From NCBI GenBank assembly GCA_013433145.1, contig CM024190.1:62001-126000 (forward strand): a stretch of 64,000 nt of DNA. The letters are read 5' to 3'. This stretch comes from Ascaris suum (taxonomy: Eukaryota > Nematoda > Chromadorea > Rhabditida > Ascarididae). The notes below the pieces were generated by a model that saw only the letters and a program-made list of their open reading frames with translations, searched no databases and was not told where the DNA came from. How positions within the stretch are numbered: position 1 is the stretch's first letter; the number at the start of each line of letters is the position of its first letter. Of this stretch, positions 1 through 10,478 are shown piece by piece. A program made the position numbers and the translations under genes.

Positions 1-389
1 TTATACATACAACGCGTGCTCACGTACTTGTCACAAAGATGAACCTAGTGGAAGTGAACAGGAATGCACCTCGCGTGGAGTTGGAACCGCTTTGTGAAGC
101 GGCGAATCATCCTCCACCGGGTGGAGAAGTTTTCGAAGCCGCGGGTGACTTCAGGGGGATTGCGTTCTCGAAACCTTCGTCTGCGTTGGGGATATTCGGA
201 GCCTCCGCGACGGCCCCCGCAGGGAATGAAGTGTTCGAAGGCGTTTGCTTTTATCAGGAGACCGTCTTCACATTCTTCTGTGTTAATGCGCTACAACGTT
301 TTCGCATATATTTCCAGTGGATTAGCAATTCTTCAAATTTCGACTTTGGCGCATCATCACGTTTGAATAGAACTGCTTCAATACAGTAG
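1..389 (+). CDS. Possible 3'-terminal coding segment, unrecognised, 5' end outside window
   Basis: One frame stays open from the left border to a TAG at 387-389; the first in-frame ATG is at 39. The stretch up to about 250 is clearly richer in GC than the DNA around it. Its translation is rich in Ala, Gly, Glu and Pro and poor in Cys, which is unlike the Phe/Ser/Leu-rich translations elsewhere. A short motif EVFE occurs twice, about 34 residues apart, from the near-duplicated DNA at 126-138 and 228-240. No domain, signal peptide or membrane segment is recognised. An AATAAA lies at 741-746, about 350 bases past the stop, where a polyadenylation signal could be. Other frames of the same patch are also open because GC-rich DNA has few stops, so this may equally be a GC-rich repeat. 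Confidence 0.22.
   Translation, partial: IHTTRAHVLVTKMNLVEVNRNAPRVELEPLCEAANHPPPGGEVFEAAGDFRGIAFSKPSSALGIFGASATAPAGNEVFEGVCFYQETVFTFFCVNALQRFRIYFQWISNSSNFDFGASSRLNRTASIQ
87..126. other. Two adjacent short hairpins in the GC-rich edge segment
   Basis: A perfect 6-bp stem at 87-92 and 97-102 encloses the loop TGTG. Ten bases later a second perfect 6-bp stem at 112-117 and 121-126 encloses the loop CGG. Nothing identifies a known structured RNA family, and both lie inside an open frame, so they may be incidental. Confidence 0.4.
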
Positions 390-1436
390 ATGCGGCTGAC
401 ATCCAGAAGGCGTATTCCTGCTGAACACGATAGTGTATTTCGCTCAGCGCGTAAAGAAAACATATTGCCTTTTGTGTTCTGTAGCCACTGCTCGAAATGA
501 ACGTCTGGGATGTGTCTATAGAAGGAAATTATCTATTCAAGAAGCCTTCTGTGAGTACATGGAGTTTTTGCTCCCCGAAATGTTGAAAGGTCATATTATG
601 TCTTTATCGGTGTAGAGGCTTGTACCAGTTATCTAAAGAGGAGGAATTCAAACCACCAGATCCTGCAAACAAGCGAGTAACGTCATTTGTAATGTTTTTC
701 CTCCCCTTGCGCCTTGTTGCTTACAACTCTTGGAATCGAAAATAAATTGCACGCTGCTTACGTGCAAAACTGATTTTCTAGCAAACTTTGCTTTGTGCCT
801 CATCAGGTAGAGTTCTAATTAATAAGCCGATGATATCTTCGTTCACTTCAAACGTGTTTAGCATCAGTTAAAGGAATTTGTGTAACTTACTTGATGGTGT
901 TGTGAGCTTTCTTGCTATCGGATTGACCGACGCCTCCTCTCTCGAGATTTTTTTCGTGAATGAGTTAGATTCAATGAATCTATGTTGGAGGGGTTTTGCG
1001 AGAAGCGTGGTGAAAACATGGCATTTTCGTTTCCATGTGATATAAACTTCTGTGCAAACACTAAGTTGAAATTTGAAATAATCTCAACACAGAAGACTGT
1101 TGCAATAGCGCATTCTTCGCGTTGCGGCTGTTGCGTTCGTGTGTGACGATCGCATTTGAGGTTTCCATTGGTAAGATTTTTTTTCAGCTCGCGAAGACAG
1201 AACTCATTTCACCCTGCATTCAAATCCCTCGCAGAGACCCTCACAGTGACGAGAAAATGCACGAAGGCCTGTATGAACTGTGAACGGTATAGTGGCCACG
1301 TGATGGTTTGTTTAAGGAATCCCACCCGTTTAAGGAGATTTTTGGGCGCTTAAGTCCACCTTCCAAGCTAACCTCCCATCGGTCTTGAATTCGTATGCCA
1401 TCTTTAGGTGTGACCGCCCTGGTGACAGCGCAGGGT
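390..1436. other. No gene seen; AATAAA followed by a hairpin
   Basis: No supported gene. AATAAA at 741-746 is followed at once by a perfect 7-bp inverted repeat, 747-753 with 761-767, around a 7-base loop. The AATAAA could serve a transcript from the open frame ending at 389, but that is inference. Confidence 0.4.
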
Positions 1437-1463
1437 GGGGGGGGGGGAGGGGAGGGGGAGGGG
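1437..1463 (+). repeat. G-run tract with G-quadruplex pattern
   Basis: The + strand reads G11, A, G4, A, G5, A, G4. Four or more runs of at least four G separated by single A loops match the canonical intramolecular G-quadruplex pattern. The run also creates a spurious glycine-rich stretch in the open frame at 1385-1843. Confidence 0.8.
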
Positions 1464-2548
1464 ATGTCGGTGAACTCCAAACCCCACCACATAGCAGCGA
1501 CGATGGGAAAACAACTGAGGAATTTTCGTTTCATCGCAGAACGCAAAACTGTTTCGGCTGGTATGATCAGGTACTCCTTTTTTATAACTTTGAGGAGGGA
1601 GGAGGCAGATTCAAATTAAATCGATTTTGTGCACTACAAATGTTCCGTGACACTGTTCAGATGTTTTGGTTTTTTCATCCACGCTTCTTCGGTACTATGT
1701 CCATCAATGAAAGAATCTTTCTTCTATCCACGTCTGCTTCGAACTGGGCAATATTCCTCATTATCTTCAGTAGCAACCTCAACAAGGGTAGTATGTCGGA
1801 GGTGAGAGACTATTGGCAAAATTTGCATTCGTATCGCTGTTAGGGCGCTGTTCACTAAGCAGTCGAATGCATTAGGCATATTGATTGATGCCTTATGTGC
1901 GAACTGCTCCAATTTCCATATTTTTACGTAACGAGTTTGGTCGTTCCGCGAGCCCTTAACAGCAGTTAGTGTTGAAACGGCGCTTTCTGCCACCCTTAGC
2001 GAAGCGTCGACTCTTCAAAGTGGCCAGCATGCCCATGTCCTCTTTCGAACAGGTCTAACAATTAGGTTTAGCCAGTTGTATGTTTTCCTGCGAGGACGCC
2101 CTTCACCCACTTATTCGGCGACCTATCATGATTGCCCAGATGAGCGTGGCTTTCTTGAATGCCATTTGTTTTCGGTGTAGCTGCTTCAAGTTTCTTGAAA
2201 TGTGGTAGAACTCATCTGCGATTCTGTTTTCCGTGTTTTCTCATGAAAGGGACCAGCATTCTGTGAAGCACTTTAAATATGAATATAAATGTTCAGTTGG
2301 GGATATAACCTTTGACTCCGCTTAGACCGATTTCGGCCACAAATACTTCTCTTTCATAGAGGGTATCTTCGCTAATAAATATGCTAGTGCTGTCTTAATA
2401 TCGCCATGCATGGTTTCTTGTTTTCTTTTGGATATTTTATGTTATTTTTTCAAAACGTTTGGAACGTTACTTCCTCAACGGTCGTAGCAATTCTTAACCG
2501 CCAAACCAACATTAATTTTCCACTGAATCCGCGAACATTTTGATTTAG
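1464..2548. other. No gene seen
   Basis: Open frames here are short and have the Phe/Ser/Cys-rich composition expected of AT-rich non-coding DNA. No repeat or RNA gene was recognised. Confidence 0.4.
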
Positions 2549-2704
2549 GTTGAAGTTAGTTGCATATGAGCACATAGTTGCCAAGGTTCTATGTGGAAAG
2601 AGGTACTGTTTTTGTCCAATTCTGGAAATTTTGCCGAAGGGCTTCACCACACCATTTTTTACTATTACTGTGTCATTGAATTTATTGTACCTCCAAATTT
2701 ACAA
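2549..2704 (+). other. Splice-bounded open segment, possible internal exon, unrecognised
   Basis: An acceptor-like TTTGATTTAG ends at 2548 and a good donor GTAAGT begins at 2705. The frame starting at 2550 has no stop for 51 codons, and an in-frame TGA lies just upstream of the acceptor, so the open stretch begins close to the splice site. The translation has no recognised domain. No partner exon was found within easy reach. Many such coincidences are expected in 64 kb. Confidence 0.15.
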
Positions 2705-4297
2705 GTAAGTCTTGGAGAATATTGTTAGGCTTGGTAACGCCTATTATCAGCAGATGTGCCATAAGGGAAACTTCTTGCTGTGGTTCAAGTATTATCGAAA
2801 CTTTTTTGCAGTTTTTGGAGCCCACATGTTACAAGTTGTTCCATCGTGGACAAGAACAAGCTTTCAACAGTGTATGCCATACTAAGTCATGGAAAGCATT
2901 CTTTCAGTTTTTGCATCTCTCTGACAACCGCTTCTCTGTTTATTTAGCAACGCGTTACTTTCGCCGTACATTGCACTATACAGACGTTGAGCGATTTCAG
3001 TTATAAAATAGCGTTGCCCCATTCCTTCACAAAAGCAGTCACATTTTTGGTTGCGGCTGTTTCTACTAGTACCGTTTTAATCGTCAGCAGTTTATCGTGA
3101 CAATCGCCGTTAGTAATTGGGCATTTCTAATCTAATTAATTCCACTGTCAGCGATTGTTGATATTAGAAGTGTTCTTCGGATAAAACATCAAAAAATCTT
3201 TGCCGCTTCCATGTACTACTTCCGTTTTTTGTCTTTCTGATGGAAGTGAAAATATTTGCGAAAATCTACACTTGTGCAATAGGGCATTGTCAGATGTGGC
3301 ATATGTTGCAGCGCGGGTAATGTTGTGTAATACTTTGGGAGCCACTGTGTGAACTTTATTTCTTCGCACAACTATCTTTCGAATTCACTATTCATTAGGC
3401 TTCTTTACACTGTACATCTTGCACTCTCGGGTATGTGAGCCTGACAGAGGTTGAGGAAGGTTAAGAAATAGTGAACGTTACTGGTGAGAGCGAGAGGGAA
3501 TCCATTGTCGAAGTTTTTCTCTCACGAGCCGTATCCGAGGGCGAGGTATTAAGGCTGTTCCCTGGGTTGAGCGTCAGTTTGTATCAGCTCGCGCTGCTAC
3601 TGCCGACAGTTTCTACGCAAACGTCTTTCGCTTGGATGGCTCCTGATGTTATTGTAATTTCACCAGTATTCCCTTTCAGCACAGCACATGCAGATCATCG
3701 GACTTCACCACAAATTTAATGCACATATAGTAATGGAACAGGATCTCCAACATTTGTGCTGCAGTCGAGTTGCTGCACTAAGTAGAATCACCACAGGAAC
3801 GGAGATGTGAAGTTTTCTTGAGTGGCTCCTGAACAGAGAACTTCTTTTGGCGCCTGAAAGCACAGTTCCATAAATAAAACATTCCAGAGTGGTTTGAGAG
3901 TGTAGCTCTCGAGTAGTTCTCTGTAATTCCATGCTGTCGTCTCCTGCATTTGTGACTGTGTATGAAACACGCTGTTTATAAGAACCATCAAGCGTTGGTT
4001 TTGTATACTGACTATTAGCTATGAAATATTAAAGGAGAGCTTTTTACTACCTTCAAATCCCTTTGTTTTTAATGTAATATCTTATTGTTTGGAGGGCGTG
4101 CAAAGTTGCTGTGCCATCAATAAGCGTGGGTCCATTTGCTTCACCGTCTTGTCTTGCCTTTCATTTTCTTAAAGGCGGCATTAAAATTGCGCTCTAAAAT
4201 TCTGGTCCTGACACGCTATACTAAGTAACGTTGAGGCCCACTAATGTGTACGGAGCGAAGTCCTAGTCATGTGATTGAGGAGAGGGTCCAATGATGA
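2705..4297. other. No gene seen
   Basis: Only short open frames without recognisable protein features. No tandem repeat, RNA gene or mobile-element remnant was noticed. Confidence 0.4.
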
Positions 4298-4918
4298 CGC
4301 GTTAGATTGCATAATGAATGTGCGCTAAACAGAACAGCACAATGCGGGATGCCCAGAGCGGCAATTGCTTTAGATCTTCGATCACTAGCAGCAACAGCAG
4401 CACTGCTCTCTGCTAACCGATCTTTTATTCCTCTCTTAGACGAATGTCGCTTCCAGTTCGACAGCTTCGTGATCCTTTTCGGCCGCGCGACATTTGAACG
4501 TCGTGTGCTGCGCAGATTCAGCGCTTTTGTTTCGACGACACTTGTCCTTATTTCCGAACGCACGCGATGGAGTGACCGAACCGTCTGCAGAATGGCCACT
4601 TTTCACTGAATTTTAGACTTATTAGATTACTTCGGATTTTTATTGGGCGCTTTTTACGGTTCAGTTAAGCAGAACTTCATATCACGAAGCGAAAGGATGG
4701 TTTCCTTCAACTTCATCTTACGACTCTCATATCGCTGCTTTCAAATGTTGTCTTCCTTACGTCATTCTGATTTTCTTTTTTTTGCTTCTATTGCACACCA
4801 TTCACGGCCTTTCAGAATTCGCTGGAGCTGCTCACTTGAAGAGTTTCATAAGCTTCGTTTTGGCAAATGCGGGCATGAATGTTTTCTGTGAACGTCGTAA
4901 GAAAACAGTTTCGTTCAG

Positions 4919-5232
4919 GGTTAAGGATTTTCTTAGGTAATAGCGCGAGCGCTGTAGCTGTTCTTACTCAGTTCTTACCACTGGCGTCTTCTGGATACTG
5001 CCCACCTTCCATCAGAATCCATCAAGCCGTTCCTGAATTCAGTCTTGATTATCTGGAATCGAATCACTGTCGACCAAATGTAGGATCTGGTCCCTCTTCT
5101 GAAAAAAAAAAGGAATCGTCACAATTTGATTCGAAGTCCTGTCACGAGGGAGCAGAAAACTCATTCGACGGTGGAAACAACCGCATGCTTACATCCATTC
5201 ATCCCTCAGCACAGTTGCTTTTTATAGAATAA
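4919..5232 (+). other. Coding-like open segment, unrecognised, stop overlaps AATAAA
   Basis: From an acceptor-like TTCGTTCAG ending at 4918, one frame is open to a TAA at 5230-5232. The second half is hydrophilic, rich in Ser, Glu, Asn, Gly and Lys, and reads more like protein than the surrounding DNA. A lysine triplet comes from a run of ten A at 5102-5111. The stop codon sits inside an AATAAA at 5228-5233, which would leave no normal 3' UTR if that hexamer were the polyadenylation signal. No family is recognised. Open frames on both strands at 4267-4609, just upstream, are equally uninterpretable. Confidence 0.15.
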
Positions 5233-5233
5233 A

Positions 5234-7028
5234 GGAAATCCCGCATGAGATAGTGATCAGCTTCTTCGAATCGATGGTTAACAATTTATTCAAATAAGCG
5301 AACTTGAACAGCTGCTGGGTAATTTTTCAGCACTGTAGCAATATTCCCCCATATCTGTCATAGAATGTTCGTTTTCATTGCTGCATTAAATCCTCCTCAT
5401 TTAACGAATCAGAATTGGCAGTATGTAAGCGTTGCCATTGAAAAGATGCGTCGCTTGATGAAGTGCGAGTTGCTTTTATCTTACCTTCTGATCCTTTGAA
5501 ACATTTCAGCACTTTTTGATCATTTTCTTTGGCCATAATTTCATCATTCACCTACAACAGCTAGTTGCGATCATCTGTTCTCTATGGACATTGCCAGTTT
5601 AACCATCCACAGTCATGAGGCGACGTGAATGCTTTAGAATGTTCAGCAAACTGCTCTCTTATACGATGCCCTATTGTTCTCCAAATATATCGCTGCTGTT
5701 CGGAGCCGTCAGCATCGGATCAGCATTCCTTTGGGATTTGTTTAGCTTACATCTCTCACCAGAGCTGTCCGCAGATTGAATGGGCATGATAAAATGGAGA
5801 TCATCATTAATATCTGCAAAGGTTACATGTCGCATTGAACTGCGCTAAATATGTGACTGCTTTCTGGCTTCGATCGGTGAATTTATTGCTGCTTAAAAAA
5901 GAGTTAAATTTGATCGCTCTGTGTCAAAGAACGAAGCTCCTAAGAGTTATCATCTAATATGCTCAAATGGCCACTTCGATGGCAAGCACCGCTCCATTCA
6001 CAAACAGTGCTATGACACGCAAATCCTTTCCGGAAGCGAACCTCTCCGAAAGATTCTCTTGGTCACGTTTTCCCCTAAACTTTTTATTTTATGGGCTATT
6101 TTTTCGTCTGTTTCACATAGCGAAGGGACGACCGATGAGAAATGAGACTTTGTGTTTCTGAATAACGCTTTTCGAAAGTTTGTTGACGCCGAGTTGTCTG
6201 AACAAGAGCTTTTACTTTGACGAGGATTTGTATGAGGAATAAGCAGCCTTTGTTTACAGTGGAGAAGAGACATTTTTCCAATGCATGACTTCCTTCGAAC
6301 TTTCGGTCCGCCTGTTTCCAGAATCTTTCGTCCATATTTAAAGAGAATTTTCACTGTGCCAGCTCAGTTTTAATTTTTCGTATCCTCTTGGGATGGATGG
6401 GTTCACAATTCGTCAAATTACGTTTCAGCGCGATAAGCTGACAGTCGTGAGAACCGAACTCATCTTCACCAAGCGTTTATATTATTCGAGTCCTCCTTCC
6501 ATCCATCAGCAGCCAACGTGTTCGTCTTCTGATTTTCTTGTTCCGAGATGTTTTCATGGAAAAAACGTGTTGCGGTTTTTGTAAGCTTATGATGCTGCAG
6601 ATGCTATGGGTTATGCGACACCTTAGGTCAACACCTACCTATTTCATACCCTTCTCTGCCGACTTCGATTCAGTGAATTTTTAAGCTTATGTTCATGCGA
6701 AAACAAATCGTGAAAAAAGTCTGCTCCCGGGATGGAAAATTTTTCGCAACAACCAGATAGAAATAGACCTCAAAGCAACGAACATCGTAATGTGGGAGAC
6801 TCATAAGAGGATCCAGCAGAAAAAAGAGCAGAATAAAGGAGGGGAATGGGGAAGTTGCGATGAGAGGTAGGTTTGATCGAGGTGGCATCGAAGTATAGCT
6901 GTAATTTCCAAAGTTCATGTCAGTCACATCTACTATTGCAGAGCAAAACTTTGCCAAAAGATAGCTGAAGCAGTGAATGCGGTGATGGAGGTTAACCTCG
7001 GATACAGTTCCATTTCTTATTAAAAAAA
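5234..7028. other. No gene seen
   Basis: Short overlapping open frames on both strands. The minus-strand frame at 6670-7041 overlaps by 13 bases the weak candidate that ends at 7029. Nothing is recognisable. Confidence 0.35.
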
Positions 7029-7230
7029 TCATGTTAGGCACAAACTGATAGGCTTAAATTCATCCCTCGTCCCGTCCTTCCACCAAAACAACGGACGATT
7101 TGATGGGGCTGATAAAGCGGGGCTGATTCCGCAGAAATTCAGTGCTATGGTACCAATGGACTCAACTGGCGAAAGTTCTAGGTTCTCAGGAACATCCATC
7201 AAAGTGGAGTCAGAAATAACGGTGGCCATT
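7029..7230 (-). other. Coding-like open segment on minus strand with an acceptor just before ATG
   Basis: Reading the minus strand, an acceptor-like TTTTCTGTAG is followed one base later by ATG at 7229-7227 in the context AATGGCC. The frame runs 66 codons to a TGA at 7031-7029. Composition is balanced, with Asp, Glu, Pro and Gly present and few Cys. A second minus frame, 7041-6670, overlaps its end. There is no recognised domain. An acceptor directly upstream of ATG would suit a cis- or trans-splice site, but no spliced-leader gene is present here to support that. Confidence 0.15.
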
Positions 7231-7794
7231 CTACAGAAAATGCTCCAATTCAGGCGCTGCTCGTTTTCATTAATTTCTGTTGCGAATGCAATCGAAGACG
7301 CCTATGTAAGAGCGAACGACCTCGGAGATGCCTATGTATATGTCTTAATACTCCGTGACATACATGCACCACTGTTTCCCTCAACCCCGCACATGCATAT
7401 GAGGTCCTGTCCAATGCAAGTCTTAAGACTTAAGACCCTCTCGACGACTGCAGCGGTCGATGATGCTAGAACCGCAAGGGGCCCCTTTCCTGGATTCATG
7501 AGTCGCGAAACTTTAGGAGCCTGCAAAATCTGAGGTGCACTGGGTGAAAGTTTTCTTGCCTCAGCTGGAAAAATTCGAGACTGGAATCCCCGAAGCTCTA
7601 GAGTCTATGTTGGGAAGGCATCGTTATCTGGAGTGCGTGGTACATTCAAATGGGTTCGCAGTGTAGCTTTATGCCTAGGCTATAAGTGCGCAAATTTGGC
7701 ATCCGTAAAGGTCAGCGACACATTGTAAATCGCGCTGTTTAGTTATGCTCAGTCTAATTCACTTCAGCACTTCCAAGTATCGAAAGATTAAGAG

Positions 7795-7836
7795 ACTGGG
7801 CATCTTCCACTATCTTCCACTGGGCATCTTCCATTT
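7795..7836. repeat. 24-bp tandem duplication, second copy partial
   Basis: The unit ACTGGGCATCTTCCA... at 7795-7818 is repeated from 7819. The first 18 bases of the second copy match exactly before the sequence diverges. The unit itself contains ATCTTCCACT-like subrepeats. Confidence 0.8.
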
Positions 7837-8984
7837 CAGCAGTTCCAAAAAACATCTAATTTTTGAGACAAGTTAGTGGTCCAGTTTCTTGTTTCTGGAA
7901 AAAGCTTCCAAAGGTGTGATGTCTCATAAACAGCAGTTAGCTGCGATGAACTTGCAAACTTCCCTGCTTTTTTGGCTTTATTTTGCGTTTGAACTGCCGC
8001 AAGCATTTGATGATACCGGAAGTTTTCGCTTCGTTCTGTGTATTGTTAACTGGAGTGCGCATGTACATGATATTGTCTTATTTCTTTAGTCCCGCTCATA
8101 GCAAATGTCAGCTTATTTTTAATTCACGAATTGTTGTAGTTGCTCTAATCAATAACGGTCTTCGCCTTCCCTTTTTGCGCGCCCTTTCATTGACACAGTG
8201 TGAAAAAACTATCAGTAATGAAATGAGGAATGAGGGATGCGTCGGGCTGCAATCTTGAGGTGCAAATGGCCCTTCTGGTCGGTAAGCTGCTTTGATGGGA
8301 CGCCTGTGCTGCTCTTATTCCCGCCTCTTGTACAACGCATAGCTCGTTTAGGTTTTTTCTGTTTCTTTCACTCTCGCTAGACTCCATTTGCTCTTTCCGG
8401 CCACATTCATTACTCATTTTTGTATTCATTTCGTTCCATCTGCTAATTGGGCTGCAGAACAGTCTTTACCCTTGTTTTGCATAATTCTCGTCGAATTGTA
8501 CAGTGGTAAGAACGACGTCGATGGACAGTTTTGTGGACGGTTCCAGACAGCTCGTAAATTTTATCAAGCTAGCAGCAAGATTCTTTATGATAGATTTCTA
8601 TGACTGTATAGGAAATGAGTTGCGCTATGTTATGGTCAATGTCTTCCTTGATTTGCGCTTGTTTGGAGTTTTCGATCGGCTTCCCTCTTAAAGGTTGTGT
8701 TTGTTCCCCGAATGCAGCCGACCCACGTCTACTAAGCCGTTTAACAGAGGCAATGCTTTAGCGGATTCGTTGTTTTGGAACGCCACTAGTATAATATAGA
8801 AGAAATTGGGTGGAAAAGAAGGCAAAATTACAGTGCTATGCACTAAGCTATCTTTTTGCGGCTATGTGTGCATAGCTGAGGCAATATGTCTGGGTTTTGG
8901 TGACCTTTTATACTGGCGTCCTCATGCCATATACTGCAAAATGCCACAGGTTTTGTTTTGTTGAAGCCGCGTGTAAAAGATTTA
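7837..8984. other. No gene seen
   Basis: Short open frames only, with no recognisable product, repeat or RNA gene. Confidence 0.4.
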
Positions 8985-9042
8985 GGAAAGATTTCTTACG
9001 TATATCTGCTATAGGAAAGATTTCCTACGTGTATCTGCGCGC
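8985..9042. repeat. 29-bp imperfect tandem duplication
   Basis: The unit at 8985-9013, beginning GGAAAGATTTCTTACG, is followed directly by a second copy at 9014-9042 with about five differences, mostly C/T and A/G. The divergence indicates an old local duplication. Confidence 0.8.
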
Positions 9043-9559
9043 AGGCGCCGAGGAAAAATTTGTCCACGATGATAAATGATATTCACTTTTGTGCACTTAA
9101 GGTTGAATACGGTTGAGTAATTGATAAACAGCCACCGATTCTCCTACAGACATTATCCAAAAGTTACAAACTGATGTCTACACAGGAGAAGTTAGAAAAA
9201 TTCTAAAAAATCTGAAGGAAGCGATCTTCCCCTATGCCTTCACCTCAGGGATTTCACCGATTAAATCAGTTAGACCAATCTTGGCAATCTGCGAGCATCG
9301 ATCTAAATGAGGTACCATTGTGAAAGCATGCAACTGCTGACTTCTTGTCAATTTCGAGACCGTTTTTTTTCACGCGTTCGTTTTTTCCTGAGTGATCGAT
9401 CTCCCTTAGACGTTGCGATTTATGACATCTGTTCGTTTAAGGCAGCTACGCTCGCACAATTATCCTAAGTCTTAGTAAGGACAGCTGGTGTGCGCATCGA
9501 AGTTAACTGAATCATGTCCTACGCTTACATATCATCTCCTTTTTAAACCTACTTTGCAG
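9043..9559. other. No gene seen
   Basis: No supported feature. Confidence 0.4.
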
Positions 9560-10018
9560 GGGATGGCGGTTTTAGCGGTGCATAAATTCACAGATCTGTT
9601 TTCACATGATCTTTCCCGAAGTATTCTGCAACGGCGGAGCAGTAAGACAAAATTTGATGCCATAAATTCTAAAACCACTGACCTTCTACCAAAGTCACAT
9701 TGCACCTTTCTCTTTGAGACTTTTCTTTCCATCGAGAGCTGTCTCAAAAATGTGGCTCCTGCTGGTCTTCCTGAGCTGTTTTATCAACCGCTTACTTCAT
9801 TATTATTGATAACTTCTTCTGTTGGTTCAAAAGTGCCACCTATGTATCCCGAAATTTTTTCACTGGGTGACAGGAATGGTCATCTGTCTTCCTTCGATGA
9901 CGCTTTCTTGACCCGAATCAGTGGCCCATTTTATTGGAAAACTAGCGATTGCAGTTTCGTAATAAGCGAATTCCTCTACTCGACTCAGTCGCTGGAAGCA
10001 TCCTTAATGCCGCTGTGA
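9560..10018 (+). CDS. Longest non-repetitive open frame, possible terminal exon, unrecognised
   Basis: A good acceptor, TACTTTGCAG, ends at 9559. The frame is open from there to a TGA at 10016-10018, about 152 codons, and extends back to 9488 without a stop. Composition is plausible for protein, with Asp, Glu, Lys and Gly spread through it and modest Cys. A hydrophobic stretch lies roughly two thirds of the way along, but no domain or catalytic motif is recognisable. There is no clear AATAAA soon after the stop. Among the thousands of stop-to-stop intervals in this window one or two of this length are expected by chance, so length alone does not prove coding. A conserved homologue or RNA-seq would be needed. 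Confidence 0.22.
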   Translation, partial: GMAVLAVHKFTDLFSHDLSRSILQRRSSKTKFDAINSKTTDLLPKSHCTFLFETFLSIESCLKNVAPAGLPELFYQPLTSLLLITSSVGSKVPPMYPEIFSLGDRNGHLSSFDDAFLTRISGPFYWKTSDCSFVISEFLYSTQSLEASLMPL

Positions 10019-10411
10019 AAATGTGGGTTTCCACAATTTCGTGATCTCATCCCCCTTGCTCCTCTCCCAGAACGAGTGGACGGTGCAGTTTTCCAGTGTT
10101 TACACTATGCCTAATTTATAAACAGTTCCAACTTAAACTGGGAAGCGAACTAACAAAAGAGACTATACTATCTAATGTTCACTCTTATATATCAAATTAG
10201 GCCGAGATTTTTATGTCTACACCATGAGCCTTGCAAGACTGTTTAGAGAGTCGATAATTCGATGGTAGAGGTCGTTGAAGTGAAATCTATTGATAATGAG
10301 CACTGCCTACAAATTACCTATACACAGACGGCTCTCTCATGCGAATAACAAATCATGCTAAATTCCATTTAGAGCGATTCTTGGCGAGAACGAAAGATAG
10401 TTACCCTATCG
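10019..10411. other. No gene seen
   Basis: No supported feature. Confidence 0.4.
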
Positions 10412-10478
10412 TTTTTTTTTTTTTCAATCGCCGAAGTATTCATAGATGGGGCTGTGGGACCAAAATAAATAAATAAAT
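10412..10478. repeat. Poly-T run and AAAT microsatellite
   Basis: A run of thirteen T at 10412-10424 is followed about 40 bases later by four AAAT units at 10462-10478. These are ordinary simple repeats. The combination could be a worn poly-A-type junction, but no flanking retroelement is seen. Confidence 0.75.

Noticed and set aside
1385..1843. 152-codon + frame
   Set aside because: Its length depends on the G-run tract, and the rest is Phe/Cys-rich with no recognisable feature.
4267..4609. Overlapping open frames of 100-110 codons on both strands
   Set aside because: Neither has recognisable domains or convincing splice boundaries. Opposed open frames are a known side effect of local composition.
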